DNA of 64,000 bases from Acanthosoma haemorrhoidale (GCA_930367205.1 OV884012.1:50365239-50429238), one strand, 5' to 3'; positions 1 through 11,052 are shown, counted from the stretch's first letter. Made by a program: numbers and translations. Notes: generated by a model not told the origin, from the letters alone.

Positions 1-315
1 GTATCGTCAGAAAAATATCAAATTCGTTGTAGATCTAAGTTATTGACATAGGTTAACTTGTTTTAGCGTTAAGTCCCATTTACAATGGTTAGAGGCATTA
101 CTGGATGGCTTACATAAGATGGCTAATTATACGTTTTCTTTAAATTTATTCAATAACTTAAAGCCTCTTAGACATTTTACTGTCTTCAAGGAATCGTATT
201 GAGAGCTACTCCCAAAAACTAACTTGGAGGTTGTCAAAACCATGTGAAGTGCCTACAGTTTCGTCCCTCAATTTATTTTAGCTTCAACAAATTGTCCAAC
301 AATTGTGACAGACAT

Positions 316-730
316 TCAAAAATAGCTGAGAATATGAGACTGCGAAACCAATTCTATCCAATATGAGGTTACACGAATCATCATTCTAAAGGATGAACCA
401 CCCGTTGTTGTCCGAACGACTGCATGTTCGGGAGTTTGCACAGGAGCCAATAACAGATCCCTGTCCAGATATTTGCAACGCTTCATCTTTCCCATAGCGG
501 CCACCCTAACTGAAATTAACGGCAGCGAATATCCTGTTGCCTCCCACTTCATAACGGAGAGCATGCCCTCTGCTAACTGCAGGGGTGAGTCACCCTCAGA
601 GGTTAATAGAAAAAGTTTGACAGGTTGCAAGGGTGGCTTTATCTATGGCCTGCTACTAGAATTCCTCGACGGCCGACTAGGGCAGCTGTATCGGCCCCCT
701 TTTCACCAGAGAAACAAAAGGTCTTATTAA
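316..730. other. GC-raised block with overlapping open frames on both strands, origin unknown
   Basis: Composition rises to near 50% G+C over about 350 bases. The minus strand is open for 104 codons (630 to 316) and the plus strand for 85 codons (473 to 730). Neither translation shows a motif I recognise, and the plus frame contains a GGTGAGTC donor-like site at 585-591. A decayed transposon segment is the most likely explanation; an exon is not excluded. Confidence 0.3.
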
Positions 731-1439
731 AATAAATAAATTTTCTTTGATTTGCACTTGATTTAAATTGGTTAGTGTTTAAATAGTATGACGTTAGAGT
801 ACGATGACAGGCTGGTTTAAACAAAATGTTGTATTTATGGGAAAACCTAAAACATCTGAAGACTTCAGAGCCAATAGTGCTCAGGGGGAGCCGTTCCCAA
901 GTATCGGCTCTTCATGAATATGTTTGAGAAAGCATATTAAAAATATACCCAACATAAATGAGGCTTTAATCATCAAAACAATGTCTTTATTGGTGAGTAG
1001 TCATTTGAAAAATACTTTCCTCCTCCACAGCTCTCCTTTTCACCGCGTTCTTCTCCTTCAATCCCTACACTGATCACCAATTTTCGCAGGAACATTTTGT
1101 GTAGAAGCCCGGTGTTGGTAGTCGTAATTGAATAAGACGTGATATTGACTACACTAATAACATAATGATAATTTTTAGTCAAGCTAAAATATACCCTTCA
1201 ACCTGGGGATGTTAACGATTCGTTTCTTTATGGGTTGTGATTTTATGTGTTACCTGAAATTTGGACAATACGAAATTTGATTTATGTTTCGTTTGTGTAT
1301 TCTAGTCTTATTATTTTTATATGATTTAATAATAATTATTATATTATATTTTTATGTCTATGATGAGTATGTTATGGGTACACAATGGAGCTTGTTAAAA
1401 TTCAATCAGTCCCTCGTGAGTAAATGGAGGTTAAATGGA

Positions 1440-1870
1440 GAACTATGAGCGCTAGGGCTGGCATTAGCGGTCGGTAACGAGATGGAAGCAGCCTAGCCTA
1501 GCTCATTAAGGGTTCGGTTGAGGTGTGGGAACAATAGCACTCCCGCTCCTTCGGCAACCCTAATCCTTTACATTTGGTGGCGGCCTCGCCTATTCCTGCT
1601 CGACACCGAATCTGCATTACCTCCCTCTGCCTTGTCTCCGGCTTAAGCAATGCTACCTCGCTTCTTGGACAGCATCTTATCCAATTGCACACCCCGAAGA
1701 GAAAATATCGACTTATGTATTTCTGTCTTATGTATGTATGTTCTACTACAATGGCACAATCAATACATAATGTCAAGGTTTACTTGACAAGGACTAGATA
1801 TGTGCAGAGATGGTTAAAATACGACTTCCAAAAGACAAAAATCGTGGAAAAAGTCAGGCCTTGTAAAACA
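1440..1870. other. GC-raised block with opposed ORFs, probably a decayed mobile element
   Basis: The stretch 1440-1700 is markedly less AT-rich than its flanks. The plus strand is open for about 100 codons (1574-1873) and the minus strand for 92 (1776-1498). No domain, catalytic motif or repeat terminus is visible, and no second copy was seen in the window. I cannot assign a function. Confidence 0.25.
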
Positions 1871-3019
1871 TAAAATGTTTCTCAGGCCAGAGCTAATAAG
1901 ATATTTACAATTTATAACCAACTATTCCTCAATATTTACAGTATGAACTATAATTAGAAAACATCTAAAATGGCCTATTAAGAGAGTTTTATTATTTATT
2001 TTTTTGAGTGGCATTTCTTTATTTTCTTTTATGATACATGGGCCCATTGCATTTAAAACGTCTCTGAAGTACAGCTAAAATACAATTAATAAGTAAAAAT
2101 GAAACAATCATTTATTTATAGGTAGCAAAAAAAAAAACTACAACTAAAGTTTAAATATTATAATGATACAATATATATTATTACTACGTATATTTTAATG
2201 TTGTTCACATATATTTTAGTTTTTTAAAGTAATCTAAATAAATACAATTTTCGGCTCATGTGCCCCTTTAGAAAATTTCTTTTTTAGAATACATGTTTCA
2301 TAACTGTTTAGGCTTTATTAAATGTATCATTATGCTACAACAGTTTTGTAGTAATTACAATAATTGTGTCTTATAGATAACCTGACGTAACTATCAAACT
2401 AATAATAATTAAATAACATAAATACGACAGTATGATTGTTTCTATATGATATGGAGCTGGCATTTTTCAAAGAGAAACTGCTAGATTTTGTGGTAGATGC
2501 AACCGCTATTGTATTTTTTTCCTTTTCAAAATTTTTTTTTTATTCTTTAATTCATAAATATATCCCGATTTGTTTTCATGCTTATATCCACTTTATTTAT
2601 AATAAATGAGGCCTTTTATTTCTATACCTGTCATCGTCAATAGATCCATTGTTTGAGCTCTATGAAGATTTTAAATACGTGTGACTAGCAAATTCATTTA
2701 TTGATAATCAAGTTACAAGAAACAAACTAAGGTGACCCAAACTCACGATGGTTTCGTGGATTTCTCTAATTATTATTGATATGTATTTATATGTACTAAG
2801 TATTATTTTTAGTTAGTCATTAATGCCTATTTGTTACTATTAATCAATAATTGTCTCTTTGGCTGGTTTATTTATTTTCTGGTACATCAATCTGGTGCTA
2901 CTCTACAACTATACCAAGCTTGGATGTGTATTTTTCTGTGAAAACCCCGTAAGTTGTACGTCGTGTTACTAATCAGAATAGGGAATTTCCCGATCTTATG
3001 CAAAATAAACAGGATATTA
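1871..3019. other. AT-rich noncoding sequence
   Basis: Nothing beyond short A/T runs. A donor-like GTAAGT at 2949 follows a 35-codon hydrophobic open stretch, but no acceptor precedes it. Confidence 0.5.
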
Positions 3020-3370
3020 GAGAGTATTTAGACAGGATTCGGGGGTTTTATTACTTTGAGGGACTGAGACAGTCTGTTTATTCTCCGGAACCGCAATGGC
3101 TCGGTTCCCTTGATAAGTCTGCCCCGTTAAATATAGAGCTCGCTACCCCTATGTAGTTCGTTTTACCTTATTGAACAGGCCCGCTATAAGGTTTAATTTT
3201 AAAGGGATCCAGCCCCGAGGCTGAACTTTTCTGCCTCAGCTGGTCTAATGAACGCCACTGTTGACATGTGTCTTCCTCGACGTCTGCTCTCTCCAGCTCC
3301 TCACTCTCTAATTTATTCCTCTGTTCCAAAACTTAGAGAGTCCCTCATTAAAGTAGTACTTCCTTTATTT
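3020..3370. other. GC-raised noncoding block, unassigned
   Basis: About 350 bases with several GC-rich patches (CTGCCTCAGCTGG, CCTCGACGTCTGC). No long frame, no terminal repeats and no second copy seen. It could be a decayed LTR or an untranslated exon. Confidence 0.25.
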
Positions 3371-3893
3371 AACCAATTGCACGTTTTCCGGGGAAGATCT
3401 TTTGTTTAAAAGTTGGATAAATACTAATATCTCCTTTATAAACACACTTATGTTAAATATAAACGCTAATTGGAAATTAGTTTGGGGATGAACACATTGT
3501 TAGTTAATAAAAGTTTTTCTTTGTATACTCTACATTCTTAAGCAAGATATCATGTCATTCGTCTCACAACCTAATGGGTGGGAGGGATATCTGCTGTCTG
3601 CCATCCTTGCTTTAAAATGGTTTATTGTTAATAATAAATAACTGTTTACTACAAAACTCTATGCTAAATGAAATAAAATTTTCCCTATTTATTTTTGTAA
3701 ATCTGACAATGAAAAGAGATGGAGTAGGTTAGCAGAATGTTTAAACCACTGTCATATATATTATAATGATATTTATGTAACAAACTAAATCTATTTTGAA
3801 TACATCGACCTAAGAAGTGAACTGCTGTTGCAATCCTGTTATTTTCTTTTTGTTAGTTACAAAAGCACACACATGTTGGGGTACGTGAGAAAC

Positions 3894-3918
3894 ATATATA
3901 TATATATATATATATATT
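3894..3918. repeat. (TA)n microsatellite
   Basis: About 12 uninterrupted TA units. Confidence 0.95.
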
Positions 3919-4047
3919 ATAAATTGGACAAGTAAGTAGTCGTACATAAAGATGGAATCTATTTTACTGAATGAAAAGGTAACATGAAGGTTATAACTGT
4001 TAACAAAAGGCGGCACAAGGCTGCGAGCGAAATATTACAGACACCAC

Positions 4048-4744
4048 AAATTCTCCCCCATTAAATTGAAAAATCAGGTAACACAATTCAAGTCATAAAC
4101 CTTAAATTCGGGATGGAAAGCGTATCTCACGACGAGGTCGGTCTTGATTCGGCGCTTCTGCTGAAGTTGGCGCTGCTGCTGGAGTGACCCTGGTCTCCGG
4201 GTCACCAGAAAGACTCCGTTGCTGACCAGCTGGCTCTGGGTCCTGTGAGGGATTCGGCTGGAATAGGTGGAAGTCGGGGTACCTCAAATGATTGGCTCGG
4301 TCCAAACGAAACGGATTTTGGCTTTGTAACCAAAGTTGCCACAATTTGGTCACTGTGGCATTTTTGTATTTGCCCCGAAGAGTCGAGTATGACCAAATAG
4401 TGCCGTTGGCCAAGTACTTTGGTGACATCGCCGAACTGCCAAATCTTCCTGTTGTCACAGTAAAGGTGGACCTGGACTCTCTCCCCTACCTTAAAAGAGC
4501 GTGCTGGTGCTGCTGTCACGCTTGACGGTTTAGGCTGGTAGGGGAAAATATCATCAAGGCGCATGCGCAACATTCGATGTAGATATTTTTCAGCTAGCGA
4601 TCGGCCACAAGCAAGCGGCGTAGTTCTATAGTGGAATAAGATGGCTTGCACTTCATCCTTCATCGATACCTGTAGAGGAAACCTGAGGGTGGTCGATATA
4701 AGCTTTTTTATGATTATTATGTGAGTTATTTCAGACCTTACCAA
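4048..4744 (-). mobile_element. Ty3/gypsy retrotransposon relic: integrase C-terminus, polypurine tract and start of 3' LTR
   Basis: Read on the minus strand, the frame 4744-4202 carries the hallmark end of a gypsy integrase: FHYRTTPLACGRSLAEKYLH, then RMRLDDIFP, then a small beta-barrel domain with FKVGERVQVHLY, IWQFGDVTKVLG, HYLVILDSSG and SDQIV. The last part of pol continues in a second frame (4458-4102) with a basic end RPRREIRFPSR, so a frameshift separates them. Downstream on the same strand a purine tract (complement of 4051-4060, TGGGGGAGAA) is followed by TGTGGTGTCTG at 4048, the expected polypurine tract and LTR start. The far end of the LTR could not be placed. The 5' part of the element is missing beyond about 4690. 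It is a dead fragment. Confidence 0.85.
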
Positions 4745-5039
4745 AGCAATGGTGCTTGCTCTCGGTACAAATTAGACTTTAGTGTTTATTTTAGAGTAGA
4801 ATTCAGACTTTAGAAGCGTCTAATCCTTGCTGCTTCGTAAATACCCTCATATCCAATAATGACTACAGGTTTTATATTTAACCTCAGATGATAAAATAAG
4901 AGAATTAATTTTATATACTTTCTTTTTTTTTCCATTGATTAATTTTCTATTGTGTAACTATTCCCCAACTAGCACGCATTTATAGAGGCGAGGATTGCAT
5001 TTTTCAAAACCATGACTATCCCTAAATTTATCGAGTAAC

Positions 5040-5107
5040 AACATGAGTAGCGGTGAATTTTATATGAACGATGGTTCTAGGGTTCAAACCCTGTCACCCC
5101 TCATGTT
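5040..5107 (+). repeat. tRNA-like / SINE-type relic with paired ends
   Basis: The segment has an A-box-like TAGCGGTGAAT and a B-box-like GGGTTCAAACC about 35 bases later. Its ends are complementary (AACATGA with TCATGTT, then GGTGA with TCACC), and AGGGTTCAAACCCT forms a six-pair hairpin. The T-arm is not in register with the outer stem, so it is not a functional tRNA. A similar B-box segment lies on the minus strand near 55600. A tRNA-derived SINE remnant is likely. Confidence 0.35.
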
Positions 5108-5517
5108 ATTTCTATGAGGCTTAGCTAGGGTCCTCTCAGCCTCTTAAGGATAAATCAGTGGCTTCTGGTATAAAGAAGTAACGAACCCCGTTGAAAAAAC
5201 CAATTTAAGGTTGAGAGGTAATGTGCCTAGTGATAAACCCTCATCTCAGCGCCACCTACATACTATAAAACAATTTTCGGTCAAAGTCACCAACAATTTT
5301 AATTTAAGAAAATATACTGGTATCGTGCTTATAGATTTTGTCAAGGCCTACTGCCATCTCCAAACTACACGATACCACTAACATTGACTTTATCAATTAA
5401 ATAGTTTTTCTCTATTTAATTTGAATGCACTTTTGAAAATTGTGTATGCGAAAATATTTCAGTAAAACGTCTGCACAATAAATCAACTAGGCAGAAGTTT
5501 CGTTTATTTTATTTTAG

Positions 5518-5555
5518 ATTTTGTTTGAGGTGCTCAAAAGGTTGTTTTTGAAAGT
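5518..5555 (+). other. Weak candidate micro-exon
   Basis: A T-rich acceptor (TTTATTTTATTTTAG) is followed by 38 bases open in one frame (ILFEVLKRLFLK) and then GTAAGT. At this base composition such a pairing is expected by chance several times per window. Confidence 0.12.
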
Positions 5556-5901
5556 GTAAGTATTGATGACCTTACGATTAAATTACCACTTACATCAATC
5601 ACGATTAATCACTTATATTTCTCCTCTTATAATTATTTGGGAAACACTTGTAAAACAGATCGAAAGAAACGCCCACATATAATAAAAAAAAGTGGTTCAA
5701 TATTGATGTTTTTCTTCTAGCAACTATTTTTTTTTTTTTTTCATAGCCCTAGATCCTCAGGCGAATGTATTTACAAATTATTTTTGTATTTCCTGTAGCA
5801 TCGCTACATTATATACAGCTTTTGTTACTTTATAAAAATTATATAATGAATAAACAAGTATAATGATACACATTATATGTGACGGGACTAAACTGACTAA
5901 T

Positions 5902-6306
5902 AAAGGTGATGGGGCTCACCTTTTTGATCAAACTTAAAACTAACTTACATACTAATTCTTAACCCAACTTTTACCCGACAGTCTGCTGCCATCGATTCGA
6001 GGTGGGTGGTGGGGCCATAGTGTTAAACACTGGGTTGGTTAGGTGCTGCAACGAATCAAAATACTTGATGTGTCTCCGGCGGATGAATTCGCCCACCGAC
6101 GGCACACCAAGCAACGGGTGCAGTTCAGCGTTCTTTAACCTCTCGAGAGTGGTATGTCGGACCACTTTTCGCATGATCCCATTCTGGAAATGTCGGAGAC
6201 ATTTGGCTGTATTGTCAGTCAAGTGGGTAAATAGCGGGGCACCGTACAACAGAGCTGGCCGGAGGACACATCTATAGATCATCAGTCTAGAGAAGTTAAT
6301 TCTCAT
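5902..6306 (-). mobile_element. Jockey-type LINE fragment: reverse transcriptase C-terminus plus 3' hairpin
   Basis: The minus-strand frame 6306-5971 is the end of a non-LTR retrotransposon ORF2 after the RT palm. It shows the conserved 'KlliYk.vlrPallYg.p.w' block as RLMIYRCVLRPALLYGAPLF, then LRHFQNGIMRKVV and IRRRHIKYFDSL. It closes with a stop near 5970. Sixty bases further on the same strand, 5923-5902 is a perfect hairpin: eight pairs (AAAGGTGA/TCACCTTT) around a six-base loop. The upstream RT core is absent, as is usual for 5'-truncated copies. Related fragments lie at 20.6, 57.4, 58.3 and 60.7 kb. Confidence 0.85.
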
Positions 6307-7007
6307 TTTTTTATTAATTAGATTTTAAATATTAAAACCTTGGGTTGGAAAATGTGCTGTTTGTATTAAAATCGAATATGATCGTAATCATTATAACCTA
6401 TATGTGTTTACTATAAATTAAAAATAGATTATTGATACTGGGCAGTTCATCAAATAATTTTCTGTAAAACTTAATTTTAATAAGATGTATGTGCGAGATA
6501 GGCACGGTACGCTTCAATCTGTTCACTCATATGCTTATCAAAAGCTTTTGATACAAATCTCCATACGTGAAAATCTGCTGATAGACAATTTAAATCGTGG
6601 TGCCGTCCCTAACTGGCAAATACCGACGGGATAGTTACGTAGTAAGAGTCCCTTCCCACCTGATAGATTCGATACAGTTGACGACTGACTAGCATGTGTT
6701 ATGTAATGATATATGTTACGTCGCAAAACAAATATAGTACAACTAATATCCCTATTCAATAAAATTATGAATAACTTCAAATATATTTCTTTTTTGAACA
6801 AATGAAATTATATTATTGAAAAAACATAAAATCGTAAAAGTTTGAACAAACATTTTTTCGGAACTTAAAGAAAATGTATGAATATAATTTATAATAATGC
6901 ATGAATCAATTTATAATAAAACACACATGTTTCGTTTTACTTTACACCTAACCATCGCTAAATTTTAAATATTATCGCTTTTAAATAAATGATTTAAATT
7001 AACCCTT
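6307..7007. other. AT-rich sequence upstream of the 276-aa gene
   Basis: No feature is clear. The last 60 bases before the ATG are extremely AT-rich (TTTTAAATAAATGATTTAAAT), which could serve as a TATA-type promoter but is not diagnostic. Confidence 0.4.
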
Positions 7008-7838
7008 ATGGCCAAGGGTAGGGGGATCAGCTCAAAAAGGGTGAAGCAGTATGTGTGTAGGTTTATCGAAGAAAGCGTAACTCAGTCGTCAAATGGCCAG
7101 ACTTCAGAAGATATCCACCAGTATGTGAAGTCAATGCTGGTAAATGATGTCAGGCTAAGAGTGGACACGGTGCTGGCATTAGGCACGGAAATGGGCTCAG
7201 TCTCCAAGAACGGGACAGACAGGTACCATATCTACAAGGGGCTCACGATGGTGGATAAAGCCTTGAATAAATGCAGCAAACCGATTAGGTGCAAGAGGAA
7301 ACACCCCCCGAACAGCAATATCAAGGACAGTGTCGGCAGCCGGGACTGCAGGAACAGCAGGACCTGTTGCACCAGCAAGTGCAGCATAGACATCGTGGAC
7401 TTCCAGAAATGCATGGAGGAAAGAACCAGTGGAACCAGCAAGTGCAGCATAGACACCATAGACAGCATGGAGATCCGGAAAGGCACGGAGGAAAGAACCA
7501 GTTGTACCAGCAAGGACAGCATAGCCACCATAGATAGCATGGACATCCGGAACTGCGCTGATGAAAGGACAAGTTGTATCAGCAAGGACATCATAGTCTG
7601 CCGGGACTGTAGGGAAGAAAGGACTAGTGAGACTAGTAGGGACAGCAAGACTAGTGGGACTTGCAGGGGCCACCGGGGTGGCAGGAAGAGACGCCAAGAA
7701 GATAAGACCTGCATGACCCCCCAGGGGAAGAGGTGCTGCTATAAGAAAATCAAGTCTTACGACAGGAGGAAGAAGCGGGTGCTTCCTGGTTTCTATGAGG
7801 AGGAGGATGAGCAATTCTCAGAGCACCAGTCCGAGTAG
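7008..7838 (+). CDS. Intact intronless gene: Cys/Arg-rich basic protein with winged-helix-like N-terminus and internal repeats (276 aa, unknown family)
   Basis: This is the only long intact reading frame in the window: 276 codons from an ATG (G at +4) to TAG, in sequence clearly richer in G+C than its surroundings. Residues about 9-78 are predicted by eye to be helix-helix-helix-wing: RVKQYVCRFIEES, TSEDIHQYVKSML, VRLRVDTVLALG, then a SKNGTDRYHIY hairpin. That order resembles winged-helix domains such as linker-histone globular domains. Residues 80-117 are basic. Residues 118-222 hold repeats of about 24 residues beginning RTS.TSK. Residues 223-262 are Arg/Lys-rich (GGRKRRQ, YDRRKKR) and the tail 263-276 is acidic. 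There are 18 cysteines. No signal peptide or membrane segment is visible. Basic, Cys-rich composition plus a possible DNA-binding fold suggests a chromatin or sperm nuclear protein; this is inference only. No splice acceptor precedes the ATG, so a retrogene or a genuinely single-exon gene are both possible. Confidence 0.85.
   Translation: MAKGRGISSKRVKQYVCRFIEESVTQSSNGQTSEDIHQYVKSMLVNDVRLRVDTVLALGTEMGSVSKNGTDRYHIYKGLTMVDKALNKCSKPIRCKRKHPPNSNIKDSVGSRDCRNSRTCCTSKCSIDIVDFQKCMEERTSGTSKCSIDTIDSMEIRKGTEERTSCTSKDSIATIDSMDIRNCADERTSCISKDIIVCRDCREERTSETSRDSKTSGTCRGHRGGRKRRQEDKTCMTPQGKRCCYKKIKSYDRRKKRVLPGFYEEEDEQFSEHQSE
7359..7619 (+). repeat. Degenerate 72-bp tandem repeats inside the 276-aa gene
   Basis: The coding sequence contains successive in-frame units at residues 118-138, 139-162, 163-186 and 187-204, with a degraded fifth at 205-222. 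The full unit is 24 residues (72 bp) and reads roughly RTSCTSKDSI, TIDSMDIRNC, .EE. The second and third units are the most alike and the first and fourth are shortened. Conserved positions are the RTS start, the TSK triplet, an IDS core and a double acidic end. Because the period is a multiple of three, unit gain or loss keeps the frame open. Confidence 0.8.
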
Positions 7839-7893
7839 CCTGTTAACCTCACTTGTATTATGTGTTAACTTTGGATGCACTGTTGTGTTTTGT

Positions 7894-8015
7894 AATAAAA
7901 AATATTGCCCCCTAGTTCAATATCTTTTATTCAGCTTATCGGTACCCCCTTGTTCAGTGTTTAATATGTTAGTCAGTCGGCAAGATGTGTAATTATTCAC
8001 TGTGCATCAAATAAA
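7894..8015 (+). promoter_or_regulatory. Two candidate poly(A) signals of the 276-aa gene
   Basis: Canonical AATAAA hexamers lie at 7894-7899 and 8010-8015, which is 56 and 172 bases after the stop codon. Either would give a short 3' UTR. AATAAA is frequent by chance in AT-rich DNA, so the proximity to the stop is the main support. Confidence 0.5.
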
Positions 8016-8508
8016 TGTCAAGTTTACACCCTGTTCATTTCGAGTTAACTAATGCATCTCAAAATCTCCCTTCATTTTTTCGCAATGGATTCACACCTCT
8101 ATTTGTGAGGTCATCGCGTGGGAAAGCCTAGCTTACACATGGATGTACAATGGAAGAAGAAAGTTTCTTTTGAAAATTTAGACATGCGCACTAACTGATG
8201 TTTTTATACATTGAGTGAACGACACGTTTAAAACACGACCGTGACTTCCTATTCTTCATGCCATTGATTCAATAATGTTGTTATAATTCAATTCATCTCT
8301 AGGGGCTAGAACCGGAGAATAAAGAAATAAGATATTGGTTGTTTTAATCACTCAAGTCTCTTTAACCAACTGTGCAATATGAGAGTTCCTTCTGTAGAGA
8401 CCAATCTATTATCATCGGCCCTGAACTAACTCTCCTCTCATTTCTGATTCCCTTCTAATAATTATTATAACTTTATATTATTATTCAATCTTCCTAGTTT
8501 TTTTCAAA

Positions 8509-8658
8509 ATGTCCTCGTCTGGCCCTCGGCCTAGTTTCCTGGGTCAATTGAGCTGTCCTAGTTTCTGGGGACTCTCGACTCGGCATCAGGTTTTTTTCCA
8601 AATGGCTGTGTCATCCTGTATTCCTGTTTATTTCCTTCGCAAAACCTTGTTTCCATAA
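8509..8658 (+). CDS. Possible 49-aa small ORF
   Basis: An ATG in good context (TTCAAAATGTCC) opens a 49-codon frame ending in TAA. The first 27 codons are GC-rich for this window. The product would begin MSSSGPRPSFLGQ and contains no recognisable domain. It could equally be the start of a spliced first exon, but the GT after the CAG at its middle is followed by a T-run and is a poor donor. It may also be chance. Confidence 0.2.
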   Translation: MSSSGPRPSFLGQLSCPSFWGLSTRHQVFFQMAVSSCIPVYFLRKTLFP

Positions 8659-9076
8659 CAATACAATTTCTAAATATTATTTTTTGAAAGTTATTTGAGA
8701 ATTTCTTCTATGATTTTGTACACACCGCCTTATTTTATTAATCAACTTTTGTCTGCTCAAACACAACTTTGGGCAAAAAAAAGTTAGTTATAATTAATGT
8801 AATTAATGTTTATCAAGATTTAACCCACCAGAAAATACTCCAAAGAAAACATAATACTTCATAATTAAAAAAATTGTTTAATAGATAACATAGCTTTGGG
8901 ATGTGTTGTGATATTGCGCGCGAAAAATACTGCTTGAAATTTGAAGGGCCCATCAAAATATGAAATTCATATTAGTTGAAAGTCTTAATGATGAGTTTTC
9001 CAACCAGTTACCTTCCCTAAAGCTCACTATCTACCTAGTACCTCCATCTAGGCCTAGCGATGAAATGTAGGTTCTA

Positions 9077-9370
9077 TTGGAGCACCTCATTACTCTCACC
9101 ACTATCGCTACTTTTTTCAGCAACTCAACTGTCCCTTTATTTCTTGGGCACGTTGTGAAACTATCCCTTAACGTGAACATAAATATGAAGTTTCAACAGC
9201 AATACACAAGCGTAAGCAATGTGAAGCTGGAAGTTTATCGAGTGGTTATATCTGTTATAACACGTGATTTAATCCCTCGACGTCAATATTTTTTCTCTTA
9301 TAATTCGTATATTGCAAAATTGGTTCTTCAACTAGCATATACACAGTTTATTGGAACCGATAAGGCTTGA
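9077..9370 (+). other. 97-codon open stretch, probably not a gene
   Basis: The frame starts at a TTG, not an ATG, and has no recognisable domain. Composition matches the flanking DNA apart from short patches. A broken chemoreceptor or transposon piece cannot be ruled out. Confidence 0.12.
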
Positions 9371-9523
9371 GAAATTTAATGATTGATTAAAAAATACTCC
9401 ATATTATTTTCACATTTATTTTTTAACCTTTTTAAATTGCCTAAGCCAAGTACCTAAAACAATGAAATTTTCCACACCTCTGGTAACGTTTAAATATATT
9501 TTTTTTATATTATATTGAAGACT

Positions 9524-9812
9524 TCTTTATTGTGATAAAATTACAATCTGCCTTATTGGGCAATAAGCAATTGCAATAAATGTTACCATTCATACAATAT
9601 TTACAATTTATTCATAAGGTAATTGCAAACAGCCCAGAGACCTCCTAAATCCACATAGTTTGCATCTCCCTCGCATGCAAAGAGGAAGTCCCCCACGCTT
9701 CTCGGTCAGCCGTGTCACCGGATATGAGCCAGTGGAGGCTGAACAAGAGCGAGAGAGCCACAGACACTCAGGACATGATCAGAGAGACTGGCCATTGGAA
9801 GGACTCCCACTG
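9524..9812 (-). mobile_element. LINE 3'-end repeat, copy 1
   Basis: This copy belongs to a dispersed family also found at 15637, 24372 and 42329, all in one orientation. Read on the minus strand it begins near ACAGTGGGAGTCC, has a GC-rich body, then a stop-rich 3' part (CTGTTTGTAAATATTGTATG), a short hairpin (TGCC/GGCA) and AATAAAG at the end. This is the organisation of the 3' terminus of a Pol II-transcribed non-LTR element. No RT domain is attached here. Confidence 0.75.
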
Positions 9813-9959
9813 TCACGTATATTAATATTATATTTAATATTAAAATAAAATTGATAATCGATATATGATAATTTTAGACGCTAAGAATAAATAAAGATCG
9901 TTTAAGGAATGAAAACAAAGCTAACGAAGCTACTGGTCCGTTTTTCACCTAACTACTCA

Positions 9960-10345
9960 AATCATAACCATGGCTGCTTGTTGTACAATATTATCCACTG
10001 CTCTTGGCCATCTCTGTTTTTTGTTGTTGTTGTCCTTTGCTGATGGAGTGGGACGCTCCAGTGGATCCAACTGGTGATGGGACACAGCCGCCGAGCTGTA
10101 GCCGGGGCAGGGAACGCTAAATTAGAACGGCCAGGAGTGCGTGCGGTTCCAGACAAACAGAGATCGGAGATTGAGCCCCTCGGGTATTCTTCCCCCCCCC
10201 CTCACCCCTCCTATTCTCTGTAATAGGCCCCAGACAAATTTATTGGCAATTATCCCTGTTTTACTGGCGGCTACATCCACTCCCCTCCCGGCTACAGGTT
10301 TCTTCCCTCTCTCCGGCTATTACGTGCTGCAGTCGGACTAACAAT
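9960..10345. other. GC-rich unassigned block with CAA/TTG run
   Basis: About 380 bases near 50% G+C, with a (TTG)n run at 10022-10032 and a C-run at 10190-10201. The minus strand is open for 64 codons (10156-9962) and the plus strand for 66 (10141-10341). No motif is recognised. It could be an untranslated exon or a degraded element. Confidence 0.25.
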
Positions 10346-11052
10346 AAAAACTCATGTTTCGATAAGTTCCGGCTGTTCAGTGGAAATTTTGAGTAGTGGT
10401 GAATTCCTGAACGTTTTCAGAAGTATAAGAAAAAGACAACACGTAAAAAATTCAACTGCGTTAAAGTACGCCCTATTTACACGATATGAGTTGTAAGGGT
10501 CACCATTGACTACTTTTACGCTGCATGAAGGTCCCAAATAGTAAAAACAAAAATGTTACTATCTACTATATTGACCAAAATAAAAGTTGATCTGCCATAA
10601 TAACGTGATTATTTGCAATATATTCGAATTAAATTTTGTATATTTAATATGTAAATTAGAAAGAGCTGTGAATTAAGAAAAAACCTCAAAAAGGATCAGG
10701 AAATTTAGATTTTCTTAAAAGTTTTTTGTTTTTACATAATTTCGGTTATATCTTAATCAATACACAGGAGGGAGTTCAATGAATGAATTAAAATATAATA
10801 GGATTGTAAATAGTTCATTTAATCAGAAAATAATAACCTTAACGTAACTACTTTTTATTCACTACATTTGAAATTGTCTCTTAGCTGTTATGACAAGAAG
10901 AAATAAAGTTAATTAATAAAATAATACTAAAAAAGCAAAAAAAAATCTTTTTTAAATTTTATTCGACAATAATCCAAATATTTAGCGGACTTCCTGATTT
11001 ATATTTCGGCTAATAAATCATTGATTAAGTTTATATGTACAATGTTAAAATA
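10346..11052. other. AT-rich noncoding sequence
   Basis: Nothing supportable seen; repeated A/T runs only. Confidence 0.5.

Noticed and set aside
2840..2950. 35-codon hydrophobic segment before GTAAGT
   Set aside because: No AG acceptor precedes it in frame.
5040..5107. A functional tRNA gene
   Set aside because: The T-arm is not in register with the outer seven-pair stem and no anticodon arm is present.
7197..7814. Long minus-strand frames (205 and 160 codons) opposite the 276-aa gene
   Set aside because: They are mirror frames of the repetitive, G+C-rich coding region; products are low-complexity hydrophobic repeats with no separate support.
9077..9370. 97-codon plus-strand frame as a gene
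   Set aside because: TTG start, no domain, AT-rich; kept only as a low-confidence note.
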